From: Aquitalea denitrificans
Lineage (GTDB): Bacteria; Pseudomonadota; Gammaproteobacteria; Burkholderiales; Chromobacteriaceae
Reading direction: 5' to 3'
DNA: 64,000 nucleotides
Assembly: GCF_009856625.1 (NCBI RefSeq)
Contig: NZ_CP047241.1
Coordinates: 1,736,001 to 1,800,000 of the forward strand
Positions 19,327-29,335 of the stretch are shown piece after piece. Position 1 is the stretch's first letter. Each line of letters opens with the position of its first letter. A program made the position numbers and the translations under genes. A model generated the notes under the pieces. The model had not been told where the DNA came from. It was given only the letters and a program-made list of their open reading frames with translations, and made no database searches.

Positions 19327-22300
19327 ATGAATCGTCACTGCCATCGCCTTGTGTTCAACCCCCTGCGCAATCTGTTGATGCCAGTTGCCGAGCTGGCTGG
19401 CAGCCACCAGCGCTCAGCCAGTACACAACCGGGGGCAGGGCAGTCACAGCCATGCTGCTGGAGATGGAGACCGCTGGCACTGGCCTTGCTGTTGCTCAAC
19501 TTGCCCGGTGCTGCGCTGGCGCAGATTCTGGCCGACCCAGCTGCGCCAGCCGGGCAGCGCCCCACCATCCTCAATACCGCCAGCGGTGCAGTGCAGATCA
19601 ATATCCAGACCCCTACCGCCGGCGGGGTATCGATGAACCAGTACCGCCAGTTCGACACCACCACGCCGGTCACCATCTTCAATAACGGTCGCAGCGCCAG
19701 CCAAACCCAAAGCGCCGGTTGGGTGGCGGGCAACCCGTGGCTGGCCGGCGGTAGTGCCAAAGTCATCGTCAACCAGATCAACAGCGCCAACCCATCACGC
19801 CTGAGCGGCACCATGGAAATTGCCGGTGCGCGGGCAGACCTGATTATTGCCAACCCCTCCGGCCTGCGCATAGATGGCGTCACTGTGCTCAATGCCAACC
19901 GCAGCACCTTTGCCGCTGCCACGCCGCAGCTAGCTGGCGGGGTAGTGCAAGGTTTCCAGACTGGCAACGGTATGCTGCAGATTAACGGCGCAGGGCTGAA
20001 CGATAGCGGCAGCGACTACACCACCATCCTGGCCCGCGCCGTACAACTGAATGCCGGGCTGTGGGCGCAGCAACTGCAGCTGAGCACCGGTCAGAACCAG
20101 CTGGATGCCACGGGCAAGCTCATCGCTACTGCCACCCCAGCAGCGGGGAGTGGCGGTGCTGCCCCGGCCTACAGCCTGGACGTGGCGGCAATCGGTGGCA
20201 TGTACGCCGGCAAGATCACCCTGCTGGCTACCGAACACGGCCTGGGCGCACGCAATGCCGGTGAGTTGGTGGCAAGTCAGGGCGATTTGCAGCTGCAAGC
20301 GGATGGCCGCCTGATCAACACCGGCCGCATGCTGGCGCAGCAGGGTGGCAGCCTGCATGTGCAAAGCCAGGGGCTGGATAATGGCGGCACCTTGTCGGCC
20401 AGCCACAACCTGCACATTGCCAACGGGCCACTGAGCAACAGCGGGCTGATCAATGCCGGGCGCGAACTGCTGCTGAACGCCAGTGACATCCACAACAGCA
20501 GCAGCGGCAGCATCAGCGGCCAGCGCTTGCAGATAGACACAGACAGCCTGGACAACGCGGGCCAACTCAGCCAGACCGGCCAGCAGGGCTTGCTGTTGCA
20601 GGCGAATGCCTTGCACAGCAGCGGGGTGATGGGCCTGCCGCCCAAATCCAGCACTGCGCCTGAGCTGCCATCCACGCCGGATGACGGTACGGCCACTCCG
20701 CCTGCCACAGACAGTACGACAGCACCGGGCGGGGATGCCCCGGTTTACAGCCAGCCCACACCCGCCGAGGTGCTACCCGACGGCACCATCCACGTGACAG
20801 GCCTGCTCGACAACAGCGGCAGCCTGCTGGTTAATGGCGGCATCGACCTGAGCCTGCAGCAAGGCTTGCAGAATCACGGCAGCATGCAGCTGCGCACGCT
20901 GCAATTGTTCGGGCCTGTGCTGGATAACCGGCAGGGCAAGTTGTATGTCGATCAGGCGCGGATCGACACCGGGGCCATCCACAATCAGGGCGGCACCCTG
21001 CTGGCCAAGCACGACATGATTCTGCGCACTGCCACGCTGGACAATGGGCAGGGCAAGCTCGCCGCAGGGGGCGAACTCAGCCTGATGACCGGGCAGCTGG
21101 ACAACCGTGCCGGTTGGCTGGAAGCCGCCGGGCTGTTGTTCAATGGCAGTGATATCGACAATCGCCAGGGTGGCATCTTTGCCCGCGACATCAGCGCCAA
21201 CAGCGGCATGGTGGACAACCGTGGCGGTTTGCTGGCCGCCAGCCAAAGCCTGCAACTGGATACGGGCGGACAAACTCTGTGGAATGGCGACAGTGGCAAT
21301 ACGCTGGGTGTGCTCTCCGGCGGCAGGCTGGCCTTGAAAACCGGCGACTTGTTCAACCTGCAGGATGGACGCATGCAAGCCAGTGTGCTGGATATCAACA
21401 GCAGCACCCTGCGCAATCAGGCCGGCCTGATCATGGGCGATGCCGTCACCCTGCATGGCGATACGCTGGACAACCAGGCCGGGCTGATTGCCGCCAAATC
21501 CAGCCTGTCGCTGGTTGCCGCACAATCCCTGCACAACCAGGGGGAATTACACAGCCTGGGTGATGCCGCACTGCAAGCGGACATCCTGCAACAGCAAGGC
21601 GGGCTGACCACGGCCAGTCGCAATCTGACCATCCAGGCCAGGCAACTGAACAGCAGTGGCCAGTTTGTTGCCGGGCAGGATCTCACCCTCAATACCCGGC
21701 AAGACCTCACCGTACAGGCCGCTATCCAGGCGGGCAGAAACCTTGTACTCAGCACGACGGGCAAGCTGGATAACCAGTCCAGCCTGCGCGCCGGTGGCAG
21801 CGCCAGCATACAGGCAGACAGCATCAGCAATGCCAGCCAGGCCGACATCAGCGCCAGCACGCTGGACCTGCAAGCCACCACCAGCCTGGACAATCAGGGC
21901 CTGATAGACGCCGGGGATGCCAGCCTTCTTGCCGGACAAGCCATCAGCAATCGCGGCAGCGGGCGTATTTATGCCGACCGGCTGTTGCTGGTCGCGCCGC
22001 TGCTGGACAACACCCCACTGGCCGGGCAAGCACCGGTGATTGCCGCCCGGCAACAACTGGGCATCGCGACCGATCAACTGCTTAATGGCGAAAACGCCCA
22101 GATCATCAGCTTGGGTGACATGGTGATAGGTGGCGGCTTTGACAGCAACGGCCAGATCAATCGCCCGACCAGCCTGGTGGACAACAAGTCGGCCAGCATC
22201 GAGGCCGGTGGCAATATGCAGATCAGCGCCGACACCGTACGCAATCAGCGGCTGCGGGTGGGCATTAGCCAGCAAAGCAGCATTGACGAAACCGTCACCA

Positions 22301-25300
22301 TGAACCTGCCCGGCTGGAAGCGTAATGGCCACAACGGTGGCGACCTGCGTAACTCGGCCAATTACCGGGCTTCGCAAATTTATTTTGTTGACCCGGCCGA
22401 CATCATCAGCAACGAGCAGATCATCACCCCGGATGGCAATGTACTGGGCCGCGCGGTGGTCAAACTCAGCCCGCAAACCAGCACCTTCTTCTTTGCCAAT
22501 GGCCGTGGCTGGGGCATGACCGGTGAGCGCTGGCGCATCAATATCGACCAGCCGCAAACCCAAACCATCTACTACACCCTGCGTCAGGACGGCGTGGCCA
22601 ACCCGGACCAAAGCCCGGATGGGCTCGACCCCTTCCTGTTGCTGCACGGGCCGGGTGGCACCGGTGGTGCGCCGTACTTCTCTTACCAGACCGACGCCGT
22701 CCGTTACGACGCGCAATATGGCAGTTGCAGCCGCAATTGCGTATTGCTGATTACGCCGTATCAGTTGACTGACCCCATCCATACCGTGATTAATCCGACA
22801 GGTCTGGGTACCACCGAACCGTATAACGAACTACGCCGCACTGCTCATCACACCGCTAAGGACGACGTGCTAACAGCCGACGCCGGGGCTGCCCCCACCA
22901 TCCGCGCTGGCGGCAATATGCTGTTGCAGCCGGGCCAGTTGCTGGACAACCAGTACGGTCAGATCAGCGCCGCAGACCAGCTGCAAATAGACGGTGGGGC
23001 AGGTAGCCAGATCATCAATACCGCCGCCACGCTGTACCGTAATCACCAGTTTGATGTGCAGATACTCATGTACTCCAGTGGTGGCTTTGCTTTCCCCCGG
23101 CCCGACATCCGCGAAACCATAGGCAGCATTGATGCCAGCATCCAGGGCAAGACCAGCCTGGTCATCAACGCTGACACCGTCGCCAATCTGGATCAGGGCC
23201 GCCCGGGCCCCAGCCCGATTGCATCGCCCGCTCCCGGCAGCGAAGTGGCCCGGCTCAGCCAAACCAGCAATGGCACGGTACAGCTGGAACCCGGCAGCAA
23301 TGGCATCCCCGGCAGCGTGCTGACCCAGCCGCCCACCATCCAGTTGCCACGCAGCAGCCTGTACCGCCTGCTGCCCGACGGACCGGCACCATTGCTGGAA
23401 ACCGACCCCGCGTTGACCAATCGCCAGGCCTGGCTGGGCAGCGATTACCTGCTGGCCGGGCTGTCGCCCGACCCCAATACCTCCCTCAAACGCCTGGGAG
23501 ATGGTTACTACGAACAACAACTCATCAACCAGCAAATCAGCCGCCTCACCGGCCAAAGCCTGCTGGCAGGCTATGGCGACGGCCAGGCCCAGTTCCGCGC
23601 GCTGATGGACAGTGGTAAAACCTTTGCCGCCAGCCACCAACTGGTGCCCGGCGTGGCGCTCACCGCCGCGCAAATGGCTCAGCTCACCAGCGACATCGTC
23701 TGGCTGGTCAGCCAAACCGTCACCCTGCCGGATGGCCGCAGCCAGCAAGTGCTGGTGCCACAGGTCTACGTCAAACTCCAGCAAGGCGACCTGGCCCCCA
23801 GCGGTGCCATCCTGGCGGCAGACCGGTTGCAACTACAACTGAATGGCGACCTTACCAACCAGGGCAGCATGGCCGGGCGGCAACTGCTCAGCATCAACGC
23901 CGACACCATCCACAACCTGGCCGGACGTCTGCAAGGCGGCGACCTGGCCATCCACGCCAACACCGACCTCAACAACCAGGGCGGACGCATTCAGGCCGAC
24001 CACAGCCTCAGCCTGAGCGCCGGGCGCGACCTGACCAGCGCCAGCACCACCTTCAGCCAACAACACGGCAGCGGCGGCAACACCCTGCAACAAACTGCAC
24101 TCGACCGTATTGCCGGGCTGTACCTGGGGCAGGGCACCGGCTCCATGCTGCTGGCCGCAGGCCGCAACCTCGACCTCAGCGGCAGCCAGTTGAGCAACCA
24201 ATCCAGCGGCAGCACCGTGCTGTCCGCCGGACAAGACCTCACACTCGGCACCACCGACACCGCCCAGCAACGCCGCATCACCTGGAATGCCAACAACTGG
24301 TCCGCCCAGGCCAGTACCGACCAAACCGGCAGCCGCCTATCCACCCAGGGCGACCTCACCCTGCAGGCCGGGCGCAACCTTGCCGCCACTGCCGCCACCC
24401 TCGACAGCGCCCAAGGCCAGGTCCGGCTGCAAGCCGGACAAGACCTCACCCTCGCCAGCGGCCAGCAAACCCAGCAACTGGACTGGCAAAGCCACAGCAG
24501 CAAAAAAGGCCTGCTCAGCAGCCGCAGCAGCGACGACAGCTACCAGGGCGCACAAAGCTGGGCCAAGGGCAGCCAAATCAATGCGGGCAATGGTTTGGCA
24601 CTGCAAGCCGGACAGGATCTCAACCTGCAAGGCAGCCTGTTGACGTCCGCGCAAGGGCAGGCCAACTTGATAGCCGGGCGTGACATCAACATGGAAGCCA
24701 GCCAGAACACCGACCGCTATCAGCAACAATCCAGCAGCAGCGACAGCAAGCTGTTCCGCAGCAGTCAGCGTGCAGACCAAAGCAGCGTGGCACGCACCAC
24801 CCTTAACCCCAGCGAACTGGCTGCCCAGCAAATCAACATCCAGGCCGGGCGCGATCTGAACCTGTCCGCCAGTAATCTGCAAGCCGAGCAAGGCCTCACC
24901 GCCAGCGCCCAGCGCGACCTCAACCTCACCACGCAAACCACGCGCGAAACCCGCAGTGCAGCCCACCAGGAAAACAGCCGCGGCTTCAGCTTCAGCTTGC
25001 TAAGCGGGCTGCAATATGGTGGCAACCGCGGGCAAGATCTGGGTAACTTTACCGCCACCCAACAAACCGGCAGCACCCTGAGCGGCCAGAACGTTCAACT
25101 CAGTGCCGGGCACGATGCCACCCTGCAAGCCGCCACCGTCCTTGCCGACCAGAACCTGCACGTACAAGCTGGCCGCAACGTTAATATCCTGTCCGCCACC
25201 AATACCTTGGCCAGCACCAGTCAGGCCAGTTCCAGCAGCAGCGCCTTGGGCTTGCTGCCTGGTGTCGCCCCACGCTGGACACTGTTTGGCACCACCGCCA

Positions 25301-28300
25301 GCAAAGAAAACGGCACCCAGCCCAGCACCACCCAAAGCACCAGCCTGCTCAGCGCCAACAGCGGCAATCTCACCGTACTGGCCGGAGCTGACAAGCAATA
25401 CACCGGCACAGGCCAAGGCAATCTGCTCAGCCAGGGAGCCAACCTGCAAGCCAAGCAAACCGCCACCCTGCAAGGCAATGCCGTCACCCTGGACGCCATC
25501 ACCAACCAGGACAACAGCCAATACCATCAGGAAAGCAAGAGCTTCACCATCGGCAGCCAGCTGTCTGGCAGCGTGGGCAGCGTCATCACCGGCATTTACG
25601 ACGCCGCCCAGGCCGCCCGTAATACCTCTAACGGCCGTCTGCAAGGCGCACTGGCCCTCAAGGCCGGCTACGATGCCTACAAACTGGCCAATGGCGGCAT
25701 TGGCACAGCGCTGAAGGCAGAAGACACCATGAATACGCTGAACAAGGCCAGTACCGAAGCCGGTAAAGGTACGGTCAACAACAACAGCGCCGCCTTCGCA
25801 GTCAGCGCCACCGTGGGGAGCAATCGCAGCAGCCAGGACAGCAGCAGTAACAGCACCACCCAGCGTGGAACCATCGTCCAGGCAGACACGCTCAATATCA
25901 TCGCCACCGATGGTAACCTCAGCGCTACCGGGGCCAAGCTGCAAGCTACCGATATCAACCTGTCCGCCAGCAAGGACATCCTGCTGCAAGCAGCTACCAA
26001 TACCGCCGAAGTCCACAACAAGAACAACTCCAGCAATGCCAGTGCCGGTGCAACCTTCGGCTTCGGCCAGCAAAACGGCATCAGCTTCCAGCTGGGCGTC
26101 GGCCAAAGCCAGGGTGTGGCCAATGGCAGTGAAACCACCTACGACAACACCCTGGTCACCGCCAGCAATCAGCTGAACCTGCATAGCGGTAATGACACCA
26201 CGCTGTTTGGCGCACAGCTGGCCGGCAAAACAGTCAATGCTGATGTGGGTGGCAAACTGGCCATCACCACCCTGCAAGACCAAAGCCAGTACGAAAGCCA
26301 TCAGTCCTCCAGCGGCTTCGACATCAGCGTCTGCGTGCCGCCCATCTGCTACGGCCAATTCGTCAGCGGCAGCGTCAACCTGGCCGCACAGGACATCAAC
26401 CACGACTACCAGAGCGCCACCGGCCAAAGCGGCATTGCCGCCGGCAGCGGCGGTTTCAATCTCAATGTCGCTGGCAATACCAGCCTCACCGGCGCGGCCA
26501 TCACCAGCCAGGCCAGTGCCGAACACAACAAGCTGACGACCGGCAGCCTCAGCTACCAGGATCTGGACAACCACCAGCATACCGATGCCAGCTCCACCAG
26601 CATTGGCATCAGCGCAGGCAATGGCAGTACGTTGCTGAGCAATGTCATGAGCAATCTGGCTGCCAATGCACTGGGTAATGCTGGCTTGCCGAAGAATAAT
26701 GACGAAAGCAGCCAGACCAAGAGCGTCATCAGCCCCACCAGCATCACCATCAGCAGTGGCGATGCAACCAGCAAAACCGCTGCCGACAGCCTCACCAGCC
26801 GTGACGCCAGCACAGCCAACGGCGCGCTCACCAACAGCCTGACGCTGCAACAGGCTCAGCAACTGCAGCAAAAGCTCAAAGATACGCAAGACACCATCAA
26901 AGCCGCCCAGATCATCGGCAACATCGGCCGCGACATCACCAACAGCATCAGCCAACAAAAACGGGACGAGGCCGATAAAATACTGGCGACCTCCAGCGAC
27001 CCGGCAGACCGGGCTGCCGCCCTGGCGATGAAACAACAATACGGCACCGGTGGCGACTTCCAGCGCGCCGGCCAGGCCATCAGTGCTGCTATCCAGGGCT
27101 TGGTAGGCGGCGACATGAAAGGTGCTGTCACCGACGCTGCCGCGCCCTACCTGGCCCAAGTGGTCAAGCAGATGACCACCGACGCCGACGGCAACACCAA
27201 CCTGGCCGCAAACGCCATGGCCCACGCCGCCCTGGGCGCACTACTGGCCGCCGCCAAGGGCCAGAACACCACTGCGGGCGCAGTGGGTGGCGGCATCGCC
27301 CCGATTACCGCAGACTTGGTGATGAAGCAGCTCTACCCCGGCAAGACGGTAGCCGAGCTGAGCGAAGAGCAGAAGCAAACCGTGGCAGCACTCACCACCC
27401 TTACCGGCACGCTGGCAGGGGGCTTGAGTACTGGAAATTCGGCGGGAGCGCTGACGGCGGGGCAGGTGGCGAATAATGAGGTGTGGAATAACTATCTAAG
27501 CGTGTCGGAAAAAAGTGCGCTTGAAATGGCAAAGCAAAAACTTAAAAACAGCACAGACCCGGCTGAACGAGTAAAAGCCCAACAAAAAATTGAAGAACTG
27601 ATCGAGCTTGATGTTAGTAGGGATAAAAAAGTCATTGTAGCTTGTGGCAATGGAGAGGCTGCTAGTGCCGCATGTGCATCGGAACGGCTGAAGATATACC
27701 AGGCCAAAGCTGAATATGAAAATACCGGCAGCTATAACTCTAAAGCTAGCCAGCAGTATGGAGATGCTTATGGGCAGCTGATCAATTTGTTAAATATCAC
27801 AACTGTTGATGCGCAAAATCAGCAACAGATTAGTGATGTAATGATAAACTATGCAATGGAGACTTTTAATGTTGATCATGAAAAGGCACAAGCATACGTT
27901 CAAACGGTAGAGGGTGTTCGCATTATACTGGCTTCACTATCGCCAGTGGCGGGCAAGGTGATAACTGATAAATTCAGTTCAATATCGAAAAGTGCGGGAT
28001 TAGGCTGGGTATCAAGCTCACAAACCAAGGAGGTTAATGCTGCCGAAGTAAATAATTGGTGGAAGTTACAAGGCTACGACCACCCTCCTTACACCCCAGG
28101 AACCATGGTTAAAGAAATTAAAATTGCAAATGATACTACATTTGTTCGAGTTTATGATGGTATGGTTTCTCAAAAAGCAGGTGGTTGGATGATGAGGGCT
28201 GAGGATATTAAAGGACTAACTGCCAAACAGATTCAGGATAAGTATGCTTTGCCTTCTGTTCCAAAGTACATTGTAGATGTTAAAATTAGTGCTGGGACCA

Positions 28301-28413
28301 CAATACGTTCCGGAGAGGCTAATAATCTTTTTGGCCAGAAGGGAGGTGGGACTCAATATGATCTTATGGGCCAAAGAGTAGGCTCATTTGTAAATGAAAG
28401 ACCTATAAAGTAA
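19327..28413 (+). CDS. TpsA/CdiA-type filamentous haemagglutinin with C-terminal toxin
   Basis: 3028 residues. The ATG at 19327 follows a GGAG site and opens an extended signal peptide region (MNRHCHRLVFNPLRN), a hydrophobic core and a cleavage site after ALA near residue 65. The TPS secretion domain (about 80-300) contains IIANPSGLRIDG. An FHA-1-type repeat stalk (LDNQ/LDNR-G repeats) runs to about 970. A non-repetitive, aromatic-rich region at about 975-1190, with two Cys in GSCSRNCVL, is the likely receptor-binding segment. FHA-2-type repeats (QAGRDLNL-type) run from about 1560 to 2400. The pre-toxin region (about 2544-2722) has an NNEVWNN sequence in place of the usual VENN motif. The remaining 306 residues are AT-rich and variable: a helical entry-type part and a terminal domain (WWKLQGYDHPPY ... 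GQKGGGTQYDLMGQ). The latter looks like an RNase or ART-like fold, but I cannot assign it. Confidence 0.92.
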   Translation: MNRHCHRLVFNPLRNLLMPVAELAGSHQRSASTQPGAGQSQPCCWRWRPLALALLLLNLPGAALAQILADPAAPAGQRPTILNTASGAVQINIQTPTAGGVSMNQYRQFDTTTPVTIFNNGRSASQTQSAGWVAGNPWLAGGSAKVIVNQINSANPSRLSGTMEIAGARADLIIANPSGLRIDGVTVLNANRSTFAAATPQLAGGVVQGFQTGNGMLQINGAGLNDSGSDYTTILARAVQLNAGLWAQQLQLSTGQNQLDATGKLIATATPAAGSGGAAPAYSLDVAAIGGMYAGKITLLATEHGLGARNAGELVASQGDLQLQADGRLINTGRMLAQQGGSLHVQSQGLDNGGTLSASHNLHIANGPLSNSGLINAGRELLLNASDIHNSSSGSISGQRLQIDTDSLDNAGQLSQTGQQGLLLQANALHSSGVMGLPPKSSTAPELPSTPDDGTATPPATDSTTAPGGDAPVYSQPTPAEVLPDGTIHVTGLLDNSGSLLVNGGIDLSLQQGLQNHGSMQLRTLQLFGPVLDNRQGKLYVDQARIDTGAIHNQGGTLLAKHDMILRTATLDNGQGKLAAGGELSLMTGQLDNRAGWLEAAGLLFNGSDIDNRQGGIFARDISANSGMVDNRGGLLAASQSLQLDTGGQTLWNGDSGNTLGVLSGGRLALKTGDLFNLQDGRMQASVLDINSSTLRNQAGLIMGDAVTLHGDTLDNQAGLIAAKSSLSLVAAQSLHNQGELHSLGDAALQADILQQQGGLTTASRNLTIQARQLNSSGQFVAGQDLTLNTRQDLTVQAAIQAGRNLVLSTTGKLDNQSSLRAGGSASIQADSISNASQADISASTLDLQATTSLDNQGLIDAGDASLLAGQAISNRGSGRIYADRLLLVAPLLDNTPLAGQAPVIAARQQLGIATDQLLNGENAQIISLGDMVIGGGFDSNGQINRPTSLVDNKSASIEAGGNMQISADTVRNQRLRVGISQQSSIDETVTMNLPGWKRNGHNGGDLRNSANYRASQIYFVDPADIISNEQIITPDGNVLGRAVVKLSPQTSTFFFANGRGWGMTGERWRINIDQPQTQTIYYTLRQDGVANPDQSPDGLDPFLLLHGPGGTGGAPYFSYQTDAVRYDAQYGSCSRNCVLLITPYQLTDPIHTVINPTGLGTTEPYNELRRTAHHTAKDDVLTADAGAAPTIRAGGNMLLQPGQLLDNQYGQISAADQLQIDGGAGSQIINTAATLYRNHQFDVQILMYSSGGFAFPRPDIRETIGSIDASIQGKTSLVINADTVANLDQGRPGPSPIASPAPGSEVARLSQTSNGTVQLEPGSNGIPGSVLTQPPTIQLPRSSLYRLLPDGPAPLLETDPALTNRQAWLGSDYLLAGLSPDPNTSLKRLGDGYYEQQLINQQISRLTGQSLLAGYGDGQAQFRALMDSGKTFAASHQLVPGVALTAAQMAQLTSDIVWLVSQTVTLPDGRSQQVLVPQVYVKLQQGDLAPSGAILAADRLQLQLNGDLTNQGSMAGRQLLSINADTIHNLAGRLQGGDLAIHANTDLNNQGGRIQADHSLSLSAGRDLTSASTTFSQQHGSGGNTLQQTALDRIAGLYLGQGTGSMLLAAGRNLDLSGSQLSNQSSGSTVLSAGQDLTLGTTDTAQQRRITWNANNWSAQASTDQTGSRLSTQGDLTLQAGRNLAATAATLDSAQGQVRLQAGQDLTLASGQQTQQLDWQSHSSKKGLLSSRSSDDSYQGAQSWAKGSQINAGNGLALQAGQDLNLQGSLLTSAQGQANLIAGRDINMEASQNTDRYQQQSSSSDSKLFRSSQRADQSSVARTTLNPSELAAQQINIQAGRDLNLSASNLQAEQGLTASAQRDLNLTTQTTRETRSAAHQENSRGFSFSLLSGLQYGGNRGQDLGNFTATQQTGSTLSGQNVQLSAGHDATLQAATVLADQNLHVQAGRNVNILSATNTLASTSQASSSSSALGLLPGVAPRWTLFGTTASKENGTQPSTTQSTSLLSANSGNLTVLAGADKQYTGTGQGNLLSQGANLQAKQTATLQGNAVTLDAITNQDNSQYHQESKSFTIGSQLSGSVGSVITGIYDAAQAARNTSNGRLQGALALKAGYDAYKLANGGIGTALKAEDTMNTLNKASTEAGKGTVNNNSAAFAVSATVGSNRSSQDSSSNSTTQRGTIVQADTLNIIATDGNLSATGAKLQATDINLSASKDILLQAATNTAEVHNKNNSSNASAGATFGFGQQNGISFQLGVGQSQGVANGSETTYDNTLVTASNQLNLHSGNDTTLFGAQLAGKTVNADVGGKLAITTLQDQSQYESHQSSSGFDISVCVPPICYGQFVSGSVNLAAQDINHDYQSATGQSGIAAGSGGFNLNVAGNTSLTGAAITSQASAEHNKLTTGSLSYQDLDNHQHTDASSTSIGISAGNGSTLLSNVMSNLAANALGNAGLPKNNDESSQTKSVISPTSITISSGDATSKTAADSLTSRDASTANGALTNSLTLQQAQQLQQKLKDTQDTIKAAQIIGNIGRDITNSISQQKRDEADKILATSSDPADRAAALAMKQQYGTGGDFQRAGQAISAAIQGLVGGDMKGAVTDAAAPYLAQVVKQMTTDADGNTNLAANAMAHAALGALLAAAKGQNTTAGAVGGGIAPITADLVMKQLYPGKTVAELSEEQKQTVAALTTLTGTLAGGLSTGNSAGALTAGQVANNEVWNNYLSVSEKSALEMAKQKLKNSTDPAERVKAQQKIEELIELDVSRDKKVIVACGNGEAASAACASERLKIYQAKAEYENTGSYNSKASQQYGDAYGQLINLLNITTVDAQNQQQISDVMINYAMETFNVDHEKAQAYVQTVEGVRIILASLSPVAGKVITDKFSSISKSAGLGWVSSSQTKEVNAAEVNNWWKLQGYDHPPYTPGTMVKEIKIANDTTFVRVYDGMVSQKAGGWMMRAEDIKGLTAKQIQDKYALPSVPKYIVDVKISAGTTIRSGEANNLFGQKGGGTQYDLMGQRVGSFVNERPIK
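26956..27492 (+). repeat. Pre-toxin duplication, copy 1 (inside CdiA)
   Basis: 537 bases (179 codons) encoding QKRDEADKIL through EVWNN. Copy 2 lies at 28799-29335, offset by exactly 1843 bases, and is nearly identical with scattered substitutions. Downstream of both copies the sequences diverge completely at the same base. The offset shifts the window frame by one, but each copy is read in its own CdiA-type frame. Confidence 0.95.
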
Positions 28414-28426
28414 AGGAATTCTGCAT

Positions 28427-28771
28427 ATGAAAGTAATCGTAGAAGGCGACAGGGCAATAGTTAACAAAAAAATTATTATTTTTGATCAGAATGTGGATAA
28501 ATATATTGAGTTAAAAAATGGAGATGTAATTTTTTTGCTGGACATTCCAATGGATTGCAATGAAATAAATAATTTATATTGCTATTCATTTAATGGTAAA
28601 TTTAAGTGGAGAATAAAACCTAATGAGTTTGAAATTAAAGGACAAAATTGCTGGCCTTATGTTGGGCTTAATATGATTGAGGGGGAATTTTTTGTAGTTG
28701 ATTTTTATGGAAGACGTTTCTTCTTTGATCCTGAAAATGGTGAAATCATAAGAAGAGATGTTGTTAAATAG
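28427..28771 (+). CDS. Putative CDI immunity protein (CdiI) for the CdiA C-terminal toxin
   Basis: 114 residues, soluble, no signal peptide, strikingly AT-rich (about 30% GC by eye) against the GC-rich core genes. It starts 13 bases after the cdiA stop with an AAGGAA ribosome site. It is predicted beta-rich, with many aromatic and acidic residues (WRIKPNEFEIKGQNCWPYVG). Position directly behind cdiA, small size and low GC fit a cognate immunity protein that neutralises the toxin in the cytoplasm. No family is recognised. Its TAG stop is in the same reading frame as the orphan module that follows. Confidence 0.75.
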   Translation: MKVIVEGDRAIVNKKIIIFDQNVDKYIELKNGDVIFLLDIPMDCNEINNLYCYSFNGKFKWRIKPNEFEIKGQNCWPYVGLNMIEGEFFVVDFYGRRFFFDPENGEIIRRDVVK

Positions 28772-28798
28772 TATCAAAGAATTGGTGCAATACTCCCC

Positions 28799-29335
28799 CA
28801 AAAACGGGACGAGGCCGATAAAATACTGGCAACCTCCAGCGACCCGGCAGACCGGGCCGCCGCCCTGGCGATGAAACAACAATACGGCACCGGAGGCGAC
28901 TTCCAACGCGCCGGCCAAGCCATCAGCGCCGCCATCCAGGGCTTGGTAGGCGGCGACATGAAAGGGGCTGTCACCGACGCCGCCGCGCCCTACCTGGCCC
29001 AAGTGGTCAAGCAGATGACCACCGACGCCGATGGCAACACCAACCTGGCCGCCAACGCCATGGCCCACGCCGCGCTGGGCGCACTACTGGCCGCCGCCAA
29101 AGGAGACAACCCCACAGCCGGTGCCATCGGCGGCGGCATCGCCCCGATTACCGCAGACTTGGTGATGAAGCAGCTCTACCCCGGCAAGGAGGTAGCCGAG
29201 CTGAACGAAGAGCAGAAACAAACCGTGGCAGCACTCACCACCCTCACCGGCACGCTGGCGGGAGGCTTGAGTACTGGAAATTCGGCTGGAGCGGTGACGG
29301 GTGGGCAGGTGGCGAATAATGAGGTGTGGAATAAC
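28799..29335 (+). repeat. Pre-toxin duplication, copy 2 (orphan module)
   Basis: Near-identical copy of 26956-27492. It starts abruptly at CAAAAACGGGAC, 28 bases after the stop of the immunity gene, with no promoter or ribosome site of its own recognised. It ends at the same codon (NN) where the toxin tails diverge. Confidence 0.95.

Noticed and set aside
19900..26500. Tandem repeats that might suggest a CRISPR array or satellite
   Set aside because: The repeats are imperfect protein-level repeats (LDNQ-G, QAGRDL) of a haemagglutinin, without regular identical repeats and spacers.
25000..27225. 741-codon open frame on the minus strand
   Set aside because: Antisense to the CdiA repeats; the repeated codons keep the opposite frame open.
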